NCBI GenBank assembly: GCA_963971425.1
Contig: OZ020526.1
Coordinates: forward strand, 6,537,976-6,601,975
Direction of reading: 5' to 3'
Length of the DNA: 64,000 nt
Origin: Bryoerythrophyllum caledonicum
Taxonomy: Eukaryota; Streptophyta; Bryopsida; Pottiales; Pottiaceae
Numbering within the stretch: position 1 is the stretch's first letter; every line of letters starts with the position of its first letter. The notes under the pieces are model-generated. The model was not told the DNA's origin. It was given only the letters and a program-made list of their open reading frames with translations, and ran no database searches. Below, one piece after another: positions 47,571-57,954 of the stretch. The translations under genes and the position numbers were made by a program.

Positions 47571-48219
47571 CAACCTCCAGCCTCAAAAGCAGGCAGGCAG
47601 ATTCCGAAGCTTCCAAGTGGCGGAGGAGATGCCGTGACATATACTCTCTCATCAGCATGCACATGCGACGAGGCGAGGCGACCGGTCAAGCCTCTGCGCT
47701 ATCAGTTATCAGTTATGATAATTATTCCATGCCCGTCGTCGCCGTCGTCGCTCGACCGGAATTTCTCGCTGCGAATTGGTGCGGGAATCGCGACATCTTC
47801 CCAGCTCCAGAGACACGCTACCCTTTGCCCACCTTAAAACGCCGCACCCACGATGCCACACTCCATGAATTCCTAGTCGTCATCGACTCACTCGAGGTGA
47901 GCATGCTGCTACACGAATTTCGATCCTTCAACTTATGGTTACGGTGTTGGACGATGACGGGGTGTGATGGATGGTGAATGGAGAGCTGTGTTGATAGGTG
48001 CGGAGGATGTGATGTGTCTTTTGATTGGGAGTGTCGGTGGATCTTGGTGGGTGAAGGGTGCTGTTGCGGGATGGGTTTTTCATGTGTGGCCGTAGCCGTG
48101 GTTGGTTTTGTTACTAGGTTGGAGCTTGGGATCGATGTTGATGGCGGTGTCGGTGGAACTTGGTGTGTGAAGGTTTGGGGTGTGTGAAGGTGTGTGAGTC
48201 TTGCGGAGGTTAGGGCGCC
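47571..48219. other. Promoter and 5' leader of the PGDH gene
   Basis: From about 47720 the sequence is GC-richer and gene-like, but no conserved protein is found. A 5' UTR intron is possible (GAG-GTGAGC near 47896) but no good acceptor could be fixed. The PGDH start context GCGCCATGG is strong. Confidence 0.4.
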
Positions 48220-50115
48220 ATGGCGACAGTTGCGGGGACGACGATGGCGGTGAAGCTGGAGGTTTTGCAGCATGAGAGCGGAGCCTCAGCAGCGCGGAGC
48301 CGGAAGCTCGCAGCGCGCGTCGCGAGCTTCCAAGGAAGTCGCGTCTCCTTGATGGGTGAGACGGTCGCGATCCGGTGCCAGAGCCAGAAACGGATGATCG
48401 TGGTGACGAACGTCGCGACCTCAGACTCCACGACCGCAACCAAGTCGTCGAGCGCGCACCACAACCCCGCCCTCGCGACAGTCCTCGTCGCCGAGAAGCT
48501 GAGCGACAACGGGCTGGACGTCCTGCGCCAGGAGGCCAACGTCGACTGCGCCTACAACCTCACGCCCGAGGAGCTCTGCTCGCGCATCAGCGCCTACGAC
48601 GCGCTGATCGTCCGGAGCGCCACCAAAGTCACGCGTAAGGTGTTCGAAGCCTCCAACGGCCGCCTCAAGGTGGTCGGGCGCGCCGGCGTGGGCATCGACA
48701 ACGTGGACCTGGACGCCGCGACGGAGCTCGGATGCCTGGTGGTGAACGCGCCCACAGCCAACACCGTGGCCGCGGCGGAGCACGGCATCGCGCTCCTGGC
48801 CGCCATGGCTCGGAACGTGGCCCCCGCGGACTCATCCATGAAGAAGAACCTGTGGCAGCGATCCAAGTACACCGGCGTCTCCCTCGTGGACAAGACGCTC
48901 GCCGTGATGGGATTCGGCAAAGTCGGATCCGAAGTCGCAAGAAGAGCCAAGGGGCTTGGAATGCACGTGGTCGCGCATGATCCCTACGCCTCCCCCGACC
49001 GCGCGCGCGCCCTGGGCATCGAGCTTGTCACATTCGAATCCGCGCTCGCGCGCGCGGATTTCATCTCGCTCCACATGCCGCTCACGCCCGCCACGGACAA
49101 GCTCTTCAACGAGGAAACCTTCGCCAAGTGCAAGAAAGGTGTCCGCCTCATCAACGTCGCGCGCGGCGGCGTGATCGACGAGCCCGCGCTCCTGCGCGCG
49201 TTGGACGCGGGCGTCGTCGCGCAGGCCGCGTTGGACGTGTTCACGGTGGAGCCGCCCAAGGAAGGCGACTCCTCGCACGCCCTGGTCCAGCACGAGAACG
49301 TGATCGCCACGCCGCACCTCGGCGCGAGCACGGTGGAGGCGCAGGAGGGCGTGGCGGTGGAGATCGCGGAGGCCGTCGCGGGCGCGCTGGCGGGCGAGCT
49401 CGCCGCCACGGCCGTGAACGCGCCCATGGTGCCGCGCGAGGTCCTCGCGGAGCTCGCGCCGTACGTTTCCCTCGCCGAGAAGCTCGGCCGCCTCGCGGTG
49501 CAGCTCGTCTCGAACTCCGGCGTCACCCAGGCCAAAGCCGTCTACAACACCTCCCGCGACGACTCCTCCCCCCTCGACACACGCCTCCTCCGCGCCATGA
49601 TCACCAAAGGCCTCATCGAGCCCGTCTCCAGCACCTTCATCAACCTCGTGAACGCCGACCACATCGCCACGCGACGCGGCTTGAAGATCTCCGAAGAGCG
49701 CCAGCTCGCGGCCACCACCTCCCCCTCCCCTCTCGAGAGCATCTCCCTCACCATCTTCGACGTGGAGACGCGGTTCGCGAGCGCCACGGGCAACCCCACG
49801 CGCAGCATCTCGTTAGAGGGCAAGGTCAAGGACGGCGTCCCCCATCTCTCCAAAGTCGGCAACTTCAACGTCGACGTCAGCCTGGAAGGCAGCATCATCC
49901 TCTACCGCCAAGTCGACCAGCCCGGCATGATCGGCCAGGTCGGCACCATCCTCGGCGAGGAGAACGTCAACATCGCGTTCATGAGCGTGGGCAGGACGTT
50001 GCGGGGCCTCGACGCCATTGTCGCCATCGGCACCGACGAGGATGTCAGCAAGGCGGCGCTGCACAAGCTGACTGACATCGCCGCAATCGGTGAACTGGTG
50101 TTTCTCAAGCTGTAG
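48220..50115 (+). CDS. PGDH: D-3-phosphoglycerate dehydrogenase, plastid type
   Basis: A single uninterrupted frame of 631 residues. The enzyme oxidises 3-phosphoglycerate to 3-phosphohydroxypyruvate with NAD, the first step of the phosphorylated serine pathway, which is plastidial in plants. The first ~85 residues are Ser/Arg/Ala-rich and look like a transit peptide; the enzyme proper starts near TVLVAEKLSDNGLDVL. GRAGVGIDNVDL is present, the Rossmann motif GFGKVG is at 231-236, the catalytic Arg is in NVARGG (about 315), Glu in VEPP (about 344) and His in PHLGAST (about 366). An allosteric-substrate-binding segment follows and a C-terminal ACT domain (QPGMIGQVGTILGEENVNIAFMSVGR, from about 566) is kept, so this is the long, regulated form. 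It is very GC-rich and lacks introns, unlike the other genes here. Confidence 0.96.
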   Translation: MATVAGTTMAVKLEVLQHESGASAARSRKLAARVASFQGSRVSLMGETVAIRCQSQKRMIVVTNVATSDSTTATKSSSAHHNPALATVLVAEKLSDNGLDVLRQEANVDCAYNLTPEELCSRISAYDALIVRSATKVTRKVFEASNGRLKVVGRAGVGIDNVDLDAATELGCLVVNAPTANTVAAAEHGIALLAAMARNVAPADSSMKKNLWQRSKYTGVSLVDKTLAVMGFGKVGSEVARRAKGLGMHVVAHDPYASPDRARALGIELVTFESALARADFISLHMPLTPATDKLFNEETFAKCKKGVRLINVARGGVIDEPALLRALDAGVVAQAALDVFTVEPPKEGDSSHALVQHENVIATPHLGASTVEAQEGVAVEIAEAVAGALAGELAATAVNAPMVPREVLAELAPYVSLAEKLGRLAVQLVSNSGVTQAKAVYNTSRDDSSPLDTRLLRAMITKGLIEPVSSTFINLVNADHIATRRGLKISEERQLAATTSPSPLESISLTIFDVETRFASATGNPTRSISLEGKVKDGVPHLSKVGNFNVDVSLEGSIILYRQVDQPGMIGQVGTILGEENVNIAFMSVGRTLRGLDAIVAIGTDEDVSKAALHKLTDIAAIGELVFLKL

Positions 50116-50810
50116 ATTGCTACAAGCACGAGAACCTCTCAAGGTGAGGACGTTTCTGTATCAATTCTCTCAACTGCGTGTAGTCTAGAATTCGTCGAAC
50201 ATTCTCCGATGAGACTTCTCTTTTTGGACCTTCGAGATCACTCAACAATTTTGACAGTTTCTTCCTTCATACTAACTGAGCATACTCTGAGGAAGGAGGT
50301 CTTGGTATCGTTGATGTTGTTAGATCATTGACTCTCTGCAATCGATGCTTAAGGCACAGTTTGAAAATTCATAACTAATTCAGTTTTCGTCGAAAAAATA
50401 TGAAATCACTTGGGTTGGAATTGTAATTCTGTTGGCTATCACTGAAAAATAATAGTGTAATTATCTCCTCTCTCCATACATGCACATTCTTTAGAGGGGC
50501 TTACCTTATGAGGACGAGGATCATCACCGGAGTTCTGATGCAATTGGATGGTGCCCTGTGTAACTTTGTGGTGGGTTTCACCCGAGATGCTCCAAACAAA
50601 AGTGTACGTTCAAGGACAAGCAGCTGCTGAACAGTGCCTGAAACACTTATCACCACCTGCAACTGTAAATTTGCAACAGGAACTGTCTGTTACATTGAAG
50701 TCAGTCCTTTTATTCCGGACTGCAAGCTTCATATTCATCGTTGTATTAAACAGATCAGTATTAGCGTGCAACCGAAACGAATGTTCATCAAAAGAGTGAC
50801 GGAAACGCAC
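50116..50810. repeat. PGDH 3' flank with truncated MITE
   Basis: About 50350-50508 is an incomplete, inverted copy of the AGGTAAGCCCCC family ('aaaattcataactaattc', 'tgaaatcacttgggttggaa', ending GAGGGGCTTACCT-TA). No gene is seen in the remainder. Confidence 0.6.
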
Positions 50811-51035
50811 ACTACACTAAATATCACTTTTAGTGTAGCGCCCAGTAAATGACTTGTAAATGCTGTAAGTTTTTACTTTAGGTGAATATTTTTACCAACT
50901 ATGTTTATAATGATCGTTTTATTTGAATACTATAGAGAGTTGTGCTCTTGGTAAAAATTGGCATCTAGAGTACAAACTTATTGCATTTACAAGTCATTTA
51001 CTGGGCACTACACTAAAAGTGATATTTAGTGTAGT
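50811..51035. mobile_element. 225-bp fold-back MITE with 53-bp near-perfect arms
   Basis: Arms 50811-50863 and 50983-51035 are inverted repeats with a single mismatch over 53 bp, starting ACTACACTAAATATCACTTT. Each arm itself contains the palindrome CTACACTAAA..TTTAGTGTAG. The near identity of the arms suggests this is the youngest copy of the family in the window. Non-coding. Confidence 0.85.
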
Positions 51036-51562
51036 TTACCACCCACATATATTCAAACCTAGAACCTGGCCGAGTTCCAGCATTTCTATCACGTGAAAAA
51101 CCACTTGAAAAACCACCTGGCCTTTTTATTGCAGGGGTGAGCTTACTGTAAAGATTTATCAACATCAGCATATCTTATGAGAATAAACCTTAATACACTA
51201 CAACGAACCCTGTCGTTTTTCATTTGCTATTTCGAGGGTTTTCTGAGCCGGTGAGTCAGTTGGGTCACAATGGACCCAAAATAAATGCTTTTCTACATTT
51301 TCAATGAGTGAAGCGCGACACTTTCGAATGAAAAACGACAGGGTTCCTTGTAGTGGGGAATGAAAAACGACCTTGTTTGTAGTAGTGATACCAGGTGCAA
51401 AAGCTCATATTCTCATATGGTCAATGATTTATAAATCTGCCAACTTAGTGATGAATTGATCTCCAGAAGAAAATGTTGAATCAGCTACCTATCACCAAGC
51501 TATTGCCTCATAGTTCAATGTAATCTATGGCAGACCTGCATAATATGCAAATAAGTCCAAAA
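51036..51562. other. Intergenic, no gene
   Basis: Near 51200-51390 'gaaccctgtcgtttttcatt' is inverted as 'gaatgaaaaacgacagggtt', giving a fold-back of about 160 bp. No gene is seen. Confidence 0.45.
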
Positions 51563-52543
51563 TACACTACACTAAAGGTCGTATTTATTACAGCGGTACA
51601 AATATATACCCTGGTACACTATTTGTGAATAAGTTGACAATTAGAGTTAGCCGCCAATGTCATTAATGATACCAGCACTAACGGATATTGAATTGTGTAC
51701 AATCAAGTAGATAAAAGCAAAAAAATCATCAATAATCTTGTACAAATATTTTCTTCACATATGATATGTCAATGCAAAGCTATCAACCTAGTGCACATGT
51801 GAACTGATTTGATTCAAAGTACAAAAATTCTTGCAAGAATCTATTGATGGATCAAGTATTATACCCTCCAAAATCCACAGTTTTCACTACCAATATACGG
51901 TAACTATTAACACAAAAATCTATTCCATCAATTGTTGGATGTTATGCGAATTCTCCCCAAAGTTTAGGCCATGGTTTGAGTTCAATTATGTAAGGTTAGA
52001 TACTAAAATAAGGCATTATACTTCCATCAAATCTAGTATAAAGAAAAAAAATCAGCAAAACTCTTGGTGTTTCCATAAACATATATAGCTGGGTGGTAAA
52101 GGATTCAAATTTGATATCTAATGGGCGGCTAGCCCATGCTTCTCCTCATTCACAACTTTCAAATGGCCATAACTCACTCAAATTTTGTCCAAATCAAACA
52201 CATGAGGTTTTTTTTTACATCTAATTTTTTTTTAGATTCAAAAAACACCTCAAATGCCCAATTTGGATATTTCATGAGTGAGTTATGATCTTCAGAAGAT
52301 AGATGATAAGATACTCTAATATCTCTCGGCTATTGGACCTTTTTTATATTTCTTCTACAATTGATACACTAAAAGTGCACAAGTGAACTTTTTTATTTTG
52401 CAATCTTTACTAAAATTAACAAATAGTGTAGTAGTTGGCATTTAGTGCATTTCTCTATCACTACACTAATTGCGTAGTTAGCAATTGGTGTACATGTTTG
52501 TATTTAGTATTCTCTACAATAAATGCAATCTTTAGTGCACATA
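51563..52543. mobile_element. CTACACTAAA-family element with internal hairpin
   Basis: It spans ACTACACTAAAGGTCG to about TTTAGTGCAC and shares the order of the copy at 53614: 'tacactatttgtgaataagttga', 'gttagccgcca', the hairpin core near 52160-52290, 'gataagatactct' and 'aacaaatagtgtagtagttggc'. An extra stretch (about 51690-52130) is not found in the other copy. Confidence 0.6.
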
Positions 52544-52614
52544 TCCATTTTTAGAAAGGGCATCATGCATGGTGAATAAGTACTCCATCAAGGTTTGTGG
52601 TGGAAATTGGTTAA

Positions 52615-53561
52615 CCCCTAAGAGCAACCCCAGTGGTTGGCAAACGCGGTAGAGTTTGTGGCCAGGCTTGAGCCCCTATCACCCACGGGTTGCATGAGAT
52701 GGGCGGGCCCGGCGCTGGGTGGCGTCCGGCCCCGGCATGTAGACAATATGTTGCCGTGAGGCGAGCGGGCCCGGAGCACCCAACCAGGAGCAAGGTAGTA
52801 GTCGATTTGCAACATCTTCTCCTTATTCTCCGCTGTCTGGCACAAAGTACGGCATGGGACAAACTTTCCACTATTTGCAGTGAACAAGCAACATAATGCA
52901 GTGGGGACTACAACTCCTACTGCGATTTGCAATCTTTATTTAACTGCTCCCACTGTGACCACGGGCGGGTAGAGTTGAGGGTGCTCTAAAGGACCACACA
53001 TTTTAGAGGGAAAAAGCAGTCCAAAACTGCCACTACCATGAAAATCACATTTTTGAGTAAAATTTTGCACTTTCAGCCATAAGATCTTAAAATAGGCTTT
53101 TTTTATGAACATACCGTAGTTTTTTTGTTGCAATCCACCGCATAGATTTGAAGATTACAGCATTTGAAGTGCAAGAAAAAGTTTTTTTCTCCCTTGTTCG
53201 ACAATGTGTGAAAATGTTTGACTTGGGTTAGTATCCTATTTTTCACTAAAGATAAGAATATTTTTTTTGATAAATATGAAAGGAAATAATATTACTTGCT
53301 AGTATTGAAAATCTCACATTCAATAGAGTGTTCTAGCAAACAAATTCGAGGTGCCCGACATGCTTGCTCTCCCTGTTTGAAATTCAAAACCCTATAACTT
53401 TTTCATTAAATGTCGGATTTAGAAAAAAATTGATCTCCCACCAAGGTTTTAGTAATGCCCTTCTACAATATAAATTTCAAAGATGAATGTTAGAAATTGA
53501 CATCACAGGAACCTGATCAAATCTTCAAATTGCCATTTCTGGACACTTGGTCCTTTAGGGA
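52615..53561. mobile_element. piggyBac-like MITE interrupted by a Harbinger-like element
   Basis: TTAA (52611-52614) and TTAA (53562-53565) bracket family sequence ending GGTCCTTTAGGGA. The left terminal repeat CCCCTAAAGGACC is split after CCCCTAA by the 365-bp insertion described next. Without it the element would be about 580 bp. Confidence 0.8.
52622..52986. mobile_element. 365-bp Harbinger-like element inserted in a TTAA terminal repeat
   Basis: GAGCAACCCCAGTGG to GAGGGTGCTC, with TAA on each side (52619-52621, 52987-52989). Removing the insertion and one TAA restores CCCCTAAAGGACC, the intact host end, so borders and duplication are certain. The insert is GC-rich compared with its host and has no domain. 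Confidence 0.88.
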
Positions 53562-53613
53562 TTAACTTGACAAGAGTCACACATATAAGTTACTACAACT
53601 TGTGCAGCAGGGG

Positions 53614-54519
53614 TCTACACTAATAATTTCATTTAGTGTAGTGGTACAAATAGTGTACTTTCTCTAGTATACTATTTGTGAATAAGTTGATAATTATTGT
53701 TAACCGCCACTATGATTAATGATACCCCCAATCAACCGCCTAACTCTGATTTCTTATTGGCCGGCCCATGCTTGTCCCCAAGGGCAACTTTCAAATGGCC
53801 AAAACCCACTCAAATTTTGTCCAAATCAAACAAACAAGGTGTATTTTGACATACACATTTTTTGTAGATGTCAAAAACCACCTCATGAGCCCAATTCGGA
53901 CATTATATGAGTGAGTAATGGTCTTCAAAAGATTGTTGATAAGATACTCTGACATCTCTCAACTTCTGGACTTTTTTTATACTTCTTCTACAATTACTAC
54001 ACTAAACGTGCACAAGTGAAAAAGTTTATTTTGCAATCTTTACTGAAATTGACAAATAGTCTAGTAGTTGGCATTTAATGTATTGTTTTGTCACTATAGT
54101 AGGCTCTCTTTACAAAAGCACATGATACAACAACAAATTCATTATAACAGGCAGCATGGGTCTAGAACAAATATTTGTTGTCTACAACAGCCACTTGGTG
54201 TTACAGCAACATCCAATAAACCAAATTGTCACCCCCAATGACATTCATTCAAAATAAAGCATGTGAGAACTAGATGCATGTCAAAACTGGATGAGTGATG
54301 TCATCCTTTAATATAACTATTCGTCCAACATTCCCATGTAAGAGCCTTCACCCCCCCTTTCCATCATTACAGCTGCTCAATGTAGCAGCTCTTTGTATAA
54401 TAGGCAGAACCTACGGGGTTGTTGTATAGGGAGCTGACTCTACACTAATTGCCTAGTTTGCAATTGGTGTACGGGTTCGTATCTAGTGTCCACCACACTC
54501 AGTGAATTTTTTAGTGTAG
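53614..54519. mobile_element. CTACACTAAA-family element interrupted by a mariner-like MITE
   Basis: From CTACACTAATAATTTCATTT to TTTTTTAGTGTAG, with the hairpin core at about 53790-53935. The sequence 'tttgtcacta' resumes after the insertion as 'tacactaattgcctag', matching the uninterrupted 'cactacactaattgcgtag' near 52460. Confidence 0.7.
54097..54440. mobile_element. 344-bp TA-flanked mariner-like MITE
   Basis: Ends TAGTAGGCTCTCTTTACAA and TTGTATAGGGAGCTGACTC match inverted at 14 of 19 positions, with TA on both sides (54095-54096, 54441-54442). The CTCCCT core is usual for plant Tc1/mariner (Stowaway-like) elements. Relatives are at 26844 and 5096. Confidence 0.8.
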
Positions 54520-55355
54520 CACAAACACAACTAATTTACCTGGCTGAGAGCTACAAACTCTGTTGAATCTAGACAAGTTCACCAACTCCGACCTCCAACA
54601 TTACCAACATGGAGCTTAGAGAGATCGACACCAATAGACCCCAAATGCTCCACAAATTCAAGGTAACTTTGTCAAACAACTGAGAGTTCTGTGCTCATTT
54701 ATAAAAGTTGCCGATAATTGCTTTCATTCACAGACAGTATTTACAACAAGCCTCCGTGTATCAACTGTATATCAGAGTAGTATCACCTGAGTATTGCCTA
54801 CATATCAGACCTTGTGATTAGGATCCAGTCCAAGCATCTGGTATGGCACCTACTCCAACGTTGACATATTAATTAAACCGAGTGATTTCTTGCACCGGCA
54901 CCGAATCAGTTGGGTTAGGTGAAAACAAGTCGGTGCCATGAGTCATTTATATGATAATATACAGAGTTCAGGTGAGCAAGTTATTTAATTGCTTTCCTCT
55001 TCAGATTGTAGGTTTTGAAGCTTCGAAAGGTGTAGAATTTTCCCAACTTGATGAGCCCCTGAAGGCTCATGGCGTTTTAGAGGAAGCTCTACTCCATTGA
55101 TTAAACAGTGCCAAGATGAACTTTTTGAGAATGTCACCGTAGGATTTCTTTTTAAACTGTACATAAGATGATGTGGAAAAAAGTTTATGTGAATTTTGAC
55201 CGTAAGGATTGAAAGATAATTAGAGTCAGAGTGAAATTGTACCCCACAGTGTCACTTGGTTCTTTACGGGTTAAGGACAATTTTCCCTTGCATTAATCAA
55301 TGGTTGCCTAGGACAAATTCAAGTACCAAGCTACTACTGCTGCCAGTGTTACTCA
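54520..55355. other. Intergenic with TTAA-family remnants
   Basis: Around 55030-55275 is a short remnant of the TTAA group ('gatgagcccctgaaggctc', 'gattgaaagataat', 'ggttctttacgggttaagg'). No gene is seen. Confidence 0.45.
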
Positions 55356-55860
55356 GGGGCGCTTTACACTACGGACCATGGAGATTGACCACGGCCCTCT
55401 AAAACCTCTGATTGGCCAAAGAAGTCGTCCCGGTCTAAGTTCGCTTTACACTACCTTGAAGAAAGGAGATTGACCAGAGAGTTCAAGGTTACCTAAACAT
55501 GCTATTTTTTGCCGAGTAGATAATGTGTCTTGGTCCAACGGGTTTTTCATTGGGTCGAGGCAAATAGGTCGACTCGACAGAAATCAAGGGGACCGTTTGG
55601 CTAAAAATCAATGATTGGCTGAAATTTATTTATTTTATTATTTATTATTATTTTTTTCCCGGATTTGTATATATACATTAAAAAAATCAGCCCATACTTG
55701 TCTCAGTCCAAATCCACTTTACACTATGAGAAGTGACCAAGACACTCAAAAAAGGATTTTTTTATTTTTCATGGTCACGGCTCTAGACCAAGAGCCGTGA
55801 CCATGAAAATAAGTGATTTCTCTTGGTCAATTCCTCATGGTCCATAGTGTAAACCACCCC
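55356..55860. mobile_element. 505-bp MITE with GGGGCGCTTTACACTA ends
   Basis: GGGGCGCTTTACACTACGG and CCATAGTGTAAACCACCCC are inverted ends of about 25 bp with few mismatches, flanked by TCA on both sides. The 3-bp duplication and GC-rich ends place it near the Harbinger-like group. A perfect 19-bp hairpin lies inside (55766-55809). Confidence 0.75.
55766..55809. repeat. Perfect 19-bp hairpin inside the 55356 element
   Basis: TTTTCATGGTCACGGCTCT and AGAGCCGTGACCATGAAAA flank a 6-nt loop without any mismatch. The arms echo the element's terminal CATGGTC word, so it may be an internal copy of the terminal repeat. Confidence 0.8.
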
Positions 55861-55954
55861 TCAACAAAATGTCTATGCACCTGTTGGTCAACTTCTCCGA
55901 AACTTCAATCAACTCCATTGGGACATTCTTCATAGTGAATTATCATAGGGAGCC

Positions 55955-56313
55955 TCTCCACAACCAGTTTAGCAATGTATGGCATATATGGGAGAGCGCA
56001 GGTAACAATACATTTATTTTTTGAGTAATAACGAATAAAATTACAATTCCAACCCAAGTGATTTCATATTTTTCCAATGAAATGGGAATCACTTATGAAT
56101 TTTCAAAGTGTGCTGCCATGTTTAGGCGGCGGCCCCCACTAAGTAACCCCTTTAAGCGCCAACCAAAAACAAGGGCCTGTGACGAGAAACAAACCTCCAC
56201 TTGGATGGGTGAATGGGTGGTATCAGGATGGAAGTGGCTTAGATATACCCCAATTTTACAGGTGTCTGTTATGAATTTTGGTTGCCTACCAAGGGGTTAC
56301 TTTAATTCACCTC
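55955..56313. mobile_element. Diverged AGGTAAGCCCCC-family MITE
   Basis: Same internal order as 10957-11308 ('aaaattacaattccaaccca', 'gtgatttcatatttttcc', 'tgctgccatgtttag', 'aacaaacctccacttgg'), but the ends are eroded. Confidence 0.6.
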
Positions 56314-56337
56314 CACTACTCTAAATTTGATGTCTAA

Positions 56338-56520
56338 TATAGCACACTATATGTTTTATAAAAGCCATGAATATTTCTACCACCCATATTGACAATAATC
56401 ACCCTCTTTGAGTAGCCTAGATAGATGCACTCGCACTAAAAATCTTCATCTAAATAAATAAATAAAAATTATAGTGCTCTCGTACCACTACACTAAACAT
56501 CAAATTCAGTGTACCATACC
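56338..56520. mobile_element. Diverged CTACACTAAA fold-back element
   Basis: Contains 'gaatatttctaccacccata' and 'ccctctttgagtag', ending in ACTACACTAAACATCAAATT. A fourth, older copy of the 50811 family. Confidence 0.5.
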
Positions 56521-56813
56521 CAAGAGTCAGATTTGGCATAAAATATGTCCAAATTTTCTTATTCCTTCCATCGGTGAAGTTGCCGCCCACCTACAACCAC
56601 AACCCAACTTCCTAGAACTTCCGTCCGACATTTCTCGTCCGACATTTCCGTCCCCTTCCACGAAGAACCCTCCACACAACCGCTTAGCAACTCCCACTTG
56701 ATTTTTGCACTTGTATTCCTTTTGCAGTAAACATACATTAAAACCCTCCATCATTAAAACCCTACAACTCTTCCTCTAATTCATCAGCCGCAAATACTAA
56801 TCCAAGCTCACGA

Positions 56814-56899
56814 TTAGTGACTGGGAAGGCTCACCAGTGAGTTACGTCTAGTGACTAGGAAGGCTCACCAGTGAGTTACGTTTAGTGACTAGGAAGGCT
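56814..56899. repeat. 34-bp tandem repeat, about 2.5 units
   Basis: The unit TAGTGACTAGGAAGGCTC followed by ACCAGTGAGTTACGTT is repeated at 56814, 56848 and (partly) 56882. It lies just before a small ORF with gene-like codon use and may be part of its promoter or leader. Confidence 0.85.
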
Positions 56900-57045
56900 C
56901 GGGAAGCTGGAGAGCATTATTATTATCGATCAGGCGAGGGACGAGTCGTGTTGTAGACTTTGCTTGATCGAATGAAGGCGAGTTTTGTTGAGTGAGAGGT
57001 AGATTGTTGCGTTTATTTCCAGTTTTGTTCGGGCAGTGTTTGGCG

Positions 57046-57240
57046 ATGGTGCTTCCGTTTGTGGCGGTGATGGTGGGGGTGGTGTTGTTTGAGGCGACCA
57101 TGGTGATGACCACCACTTTGTGTGGAGAGTGCTGGAGTCCCAGGAAGAGGAGCCGGTCTACCTCGAGCTCGGGAGTTATGTGGAGCGGAGCACGGTCTGG
57201 TGTGAATTCCTCACCTCAGAAGCCCAAGAACTCATGCTAG
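57046..57240 (+). CDS. Possible small protein gene (64 codons), unrecognised
   Basis: From the ATG in GGCGATGG the frame reads MVLPFVAVMVGVVLFEATMV, a membrane-like segment, then a basic, Ser-rich tail (SPRKRSRSTSSSG) and stops after PKKSC-like residues (QKPKNSC). Third positions are GC-rich as in the real genes here. The +2 frame over the second half also reads like protein (about 50 residues with SQEEEPVYLELGSYVERSTV and WCEFLTSEAQELM) but lacks a start. No family is recognised in either frame. It may be a short gene, or a gene remnant with a frame change near 57100. Confidence 0.25.
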   Translation: MVLPFVAVMVGVVLFEATMVMTTTLCGECWSPRKRSRSTSSSGVMWSGARSGVNSSPQKPKNSC

Positions 57241-57289
57241 AATGACCTCTTGTTTTCACAATTTTCGGCGAGGTTGTATATTATCTTAG

Positions 57290-57375
57290 AATCTTGGTTT
57301 CTTCGGCAGTTATCCCTCTGTCTAGAGAGATTTGAACCGGGGTTTGGAGCTGTAGACCACTTGATCCACCGAGTT
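57290..57375 (-). mobile_element. Pol III A-box/B-box pair, possible SINE or pseudo-tRNA
   Basis: On the minus strand TGGATCAAGTGG (A-box, 11 of 12) is followed after about 18 nt by GGTTCAAATCT (B-box, 10 of 11). The gap is too short for a functional tRNA, and no anticodon arm is present, so a tRNA-derived SINE remnant is more likely. Confidence 0.35.
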
Positions 57376-57954
57376 TGCTTGAGATTCAGCCAAACTTTAT
57401 TGTAAAATATGGAGTACATTAAAATAACTTCTTGTTGTTTGCCTAATTGCCCATCTTGCTGCTCCATTGAATGGTCTTATGTGATTACACAGTTTGTCAT
57501 CGCCAGATTGTTGGTGTATACGTGAAGCAGATGAGTTCTACAGATGATGATTTCTTACCTAAGCTTTTGCGGCTATGGCAGGTTTTTAGCTGTCAAAATT
57601 TCCTGCTGTTGATAGAATATTCACTGGGAGTTTGATCGATGAGGTGCATCCGATAAGATTATACATAAGATTGGAAACATATATGTTAGCTTTAATGGTC
57701 CTCAACTACTGAATTTCACACTTAAACGCCGGATTGCTGCTGTAACGTTGCTTGTAAGGATACTACCTCTAAGCAATATGGAATCTGTACGGTGTTAGGA
57801 TTGCACATTTATCTTGTTTGGACCAGAATGCAGATGGAACTGTACACGTTACACCTTTTCCTGCCACTTTGGATTCGGCAAGTTTCACGTGCACTCTGCC
57901 TGTTAAATTGGTGCTTCATGTGTTTCAATGCCAATTGTTTTGGAAGAAAGGCAA
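57376..57954. other. Intergenic, no gene
   Basis: No ORF, element end or repeat was recognised. Confidence 0.4.

Noticed and set aside
48421-49662. Long open frames antisense to and overlapping PGDH, including one of 276 codons on the minus strand and one of 315 codons in another plus frame
   Set aside because: They are by-products of the very high GC3 of the PGDH gene; their Arg/Gly/His-rich translations match no domain.
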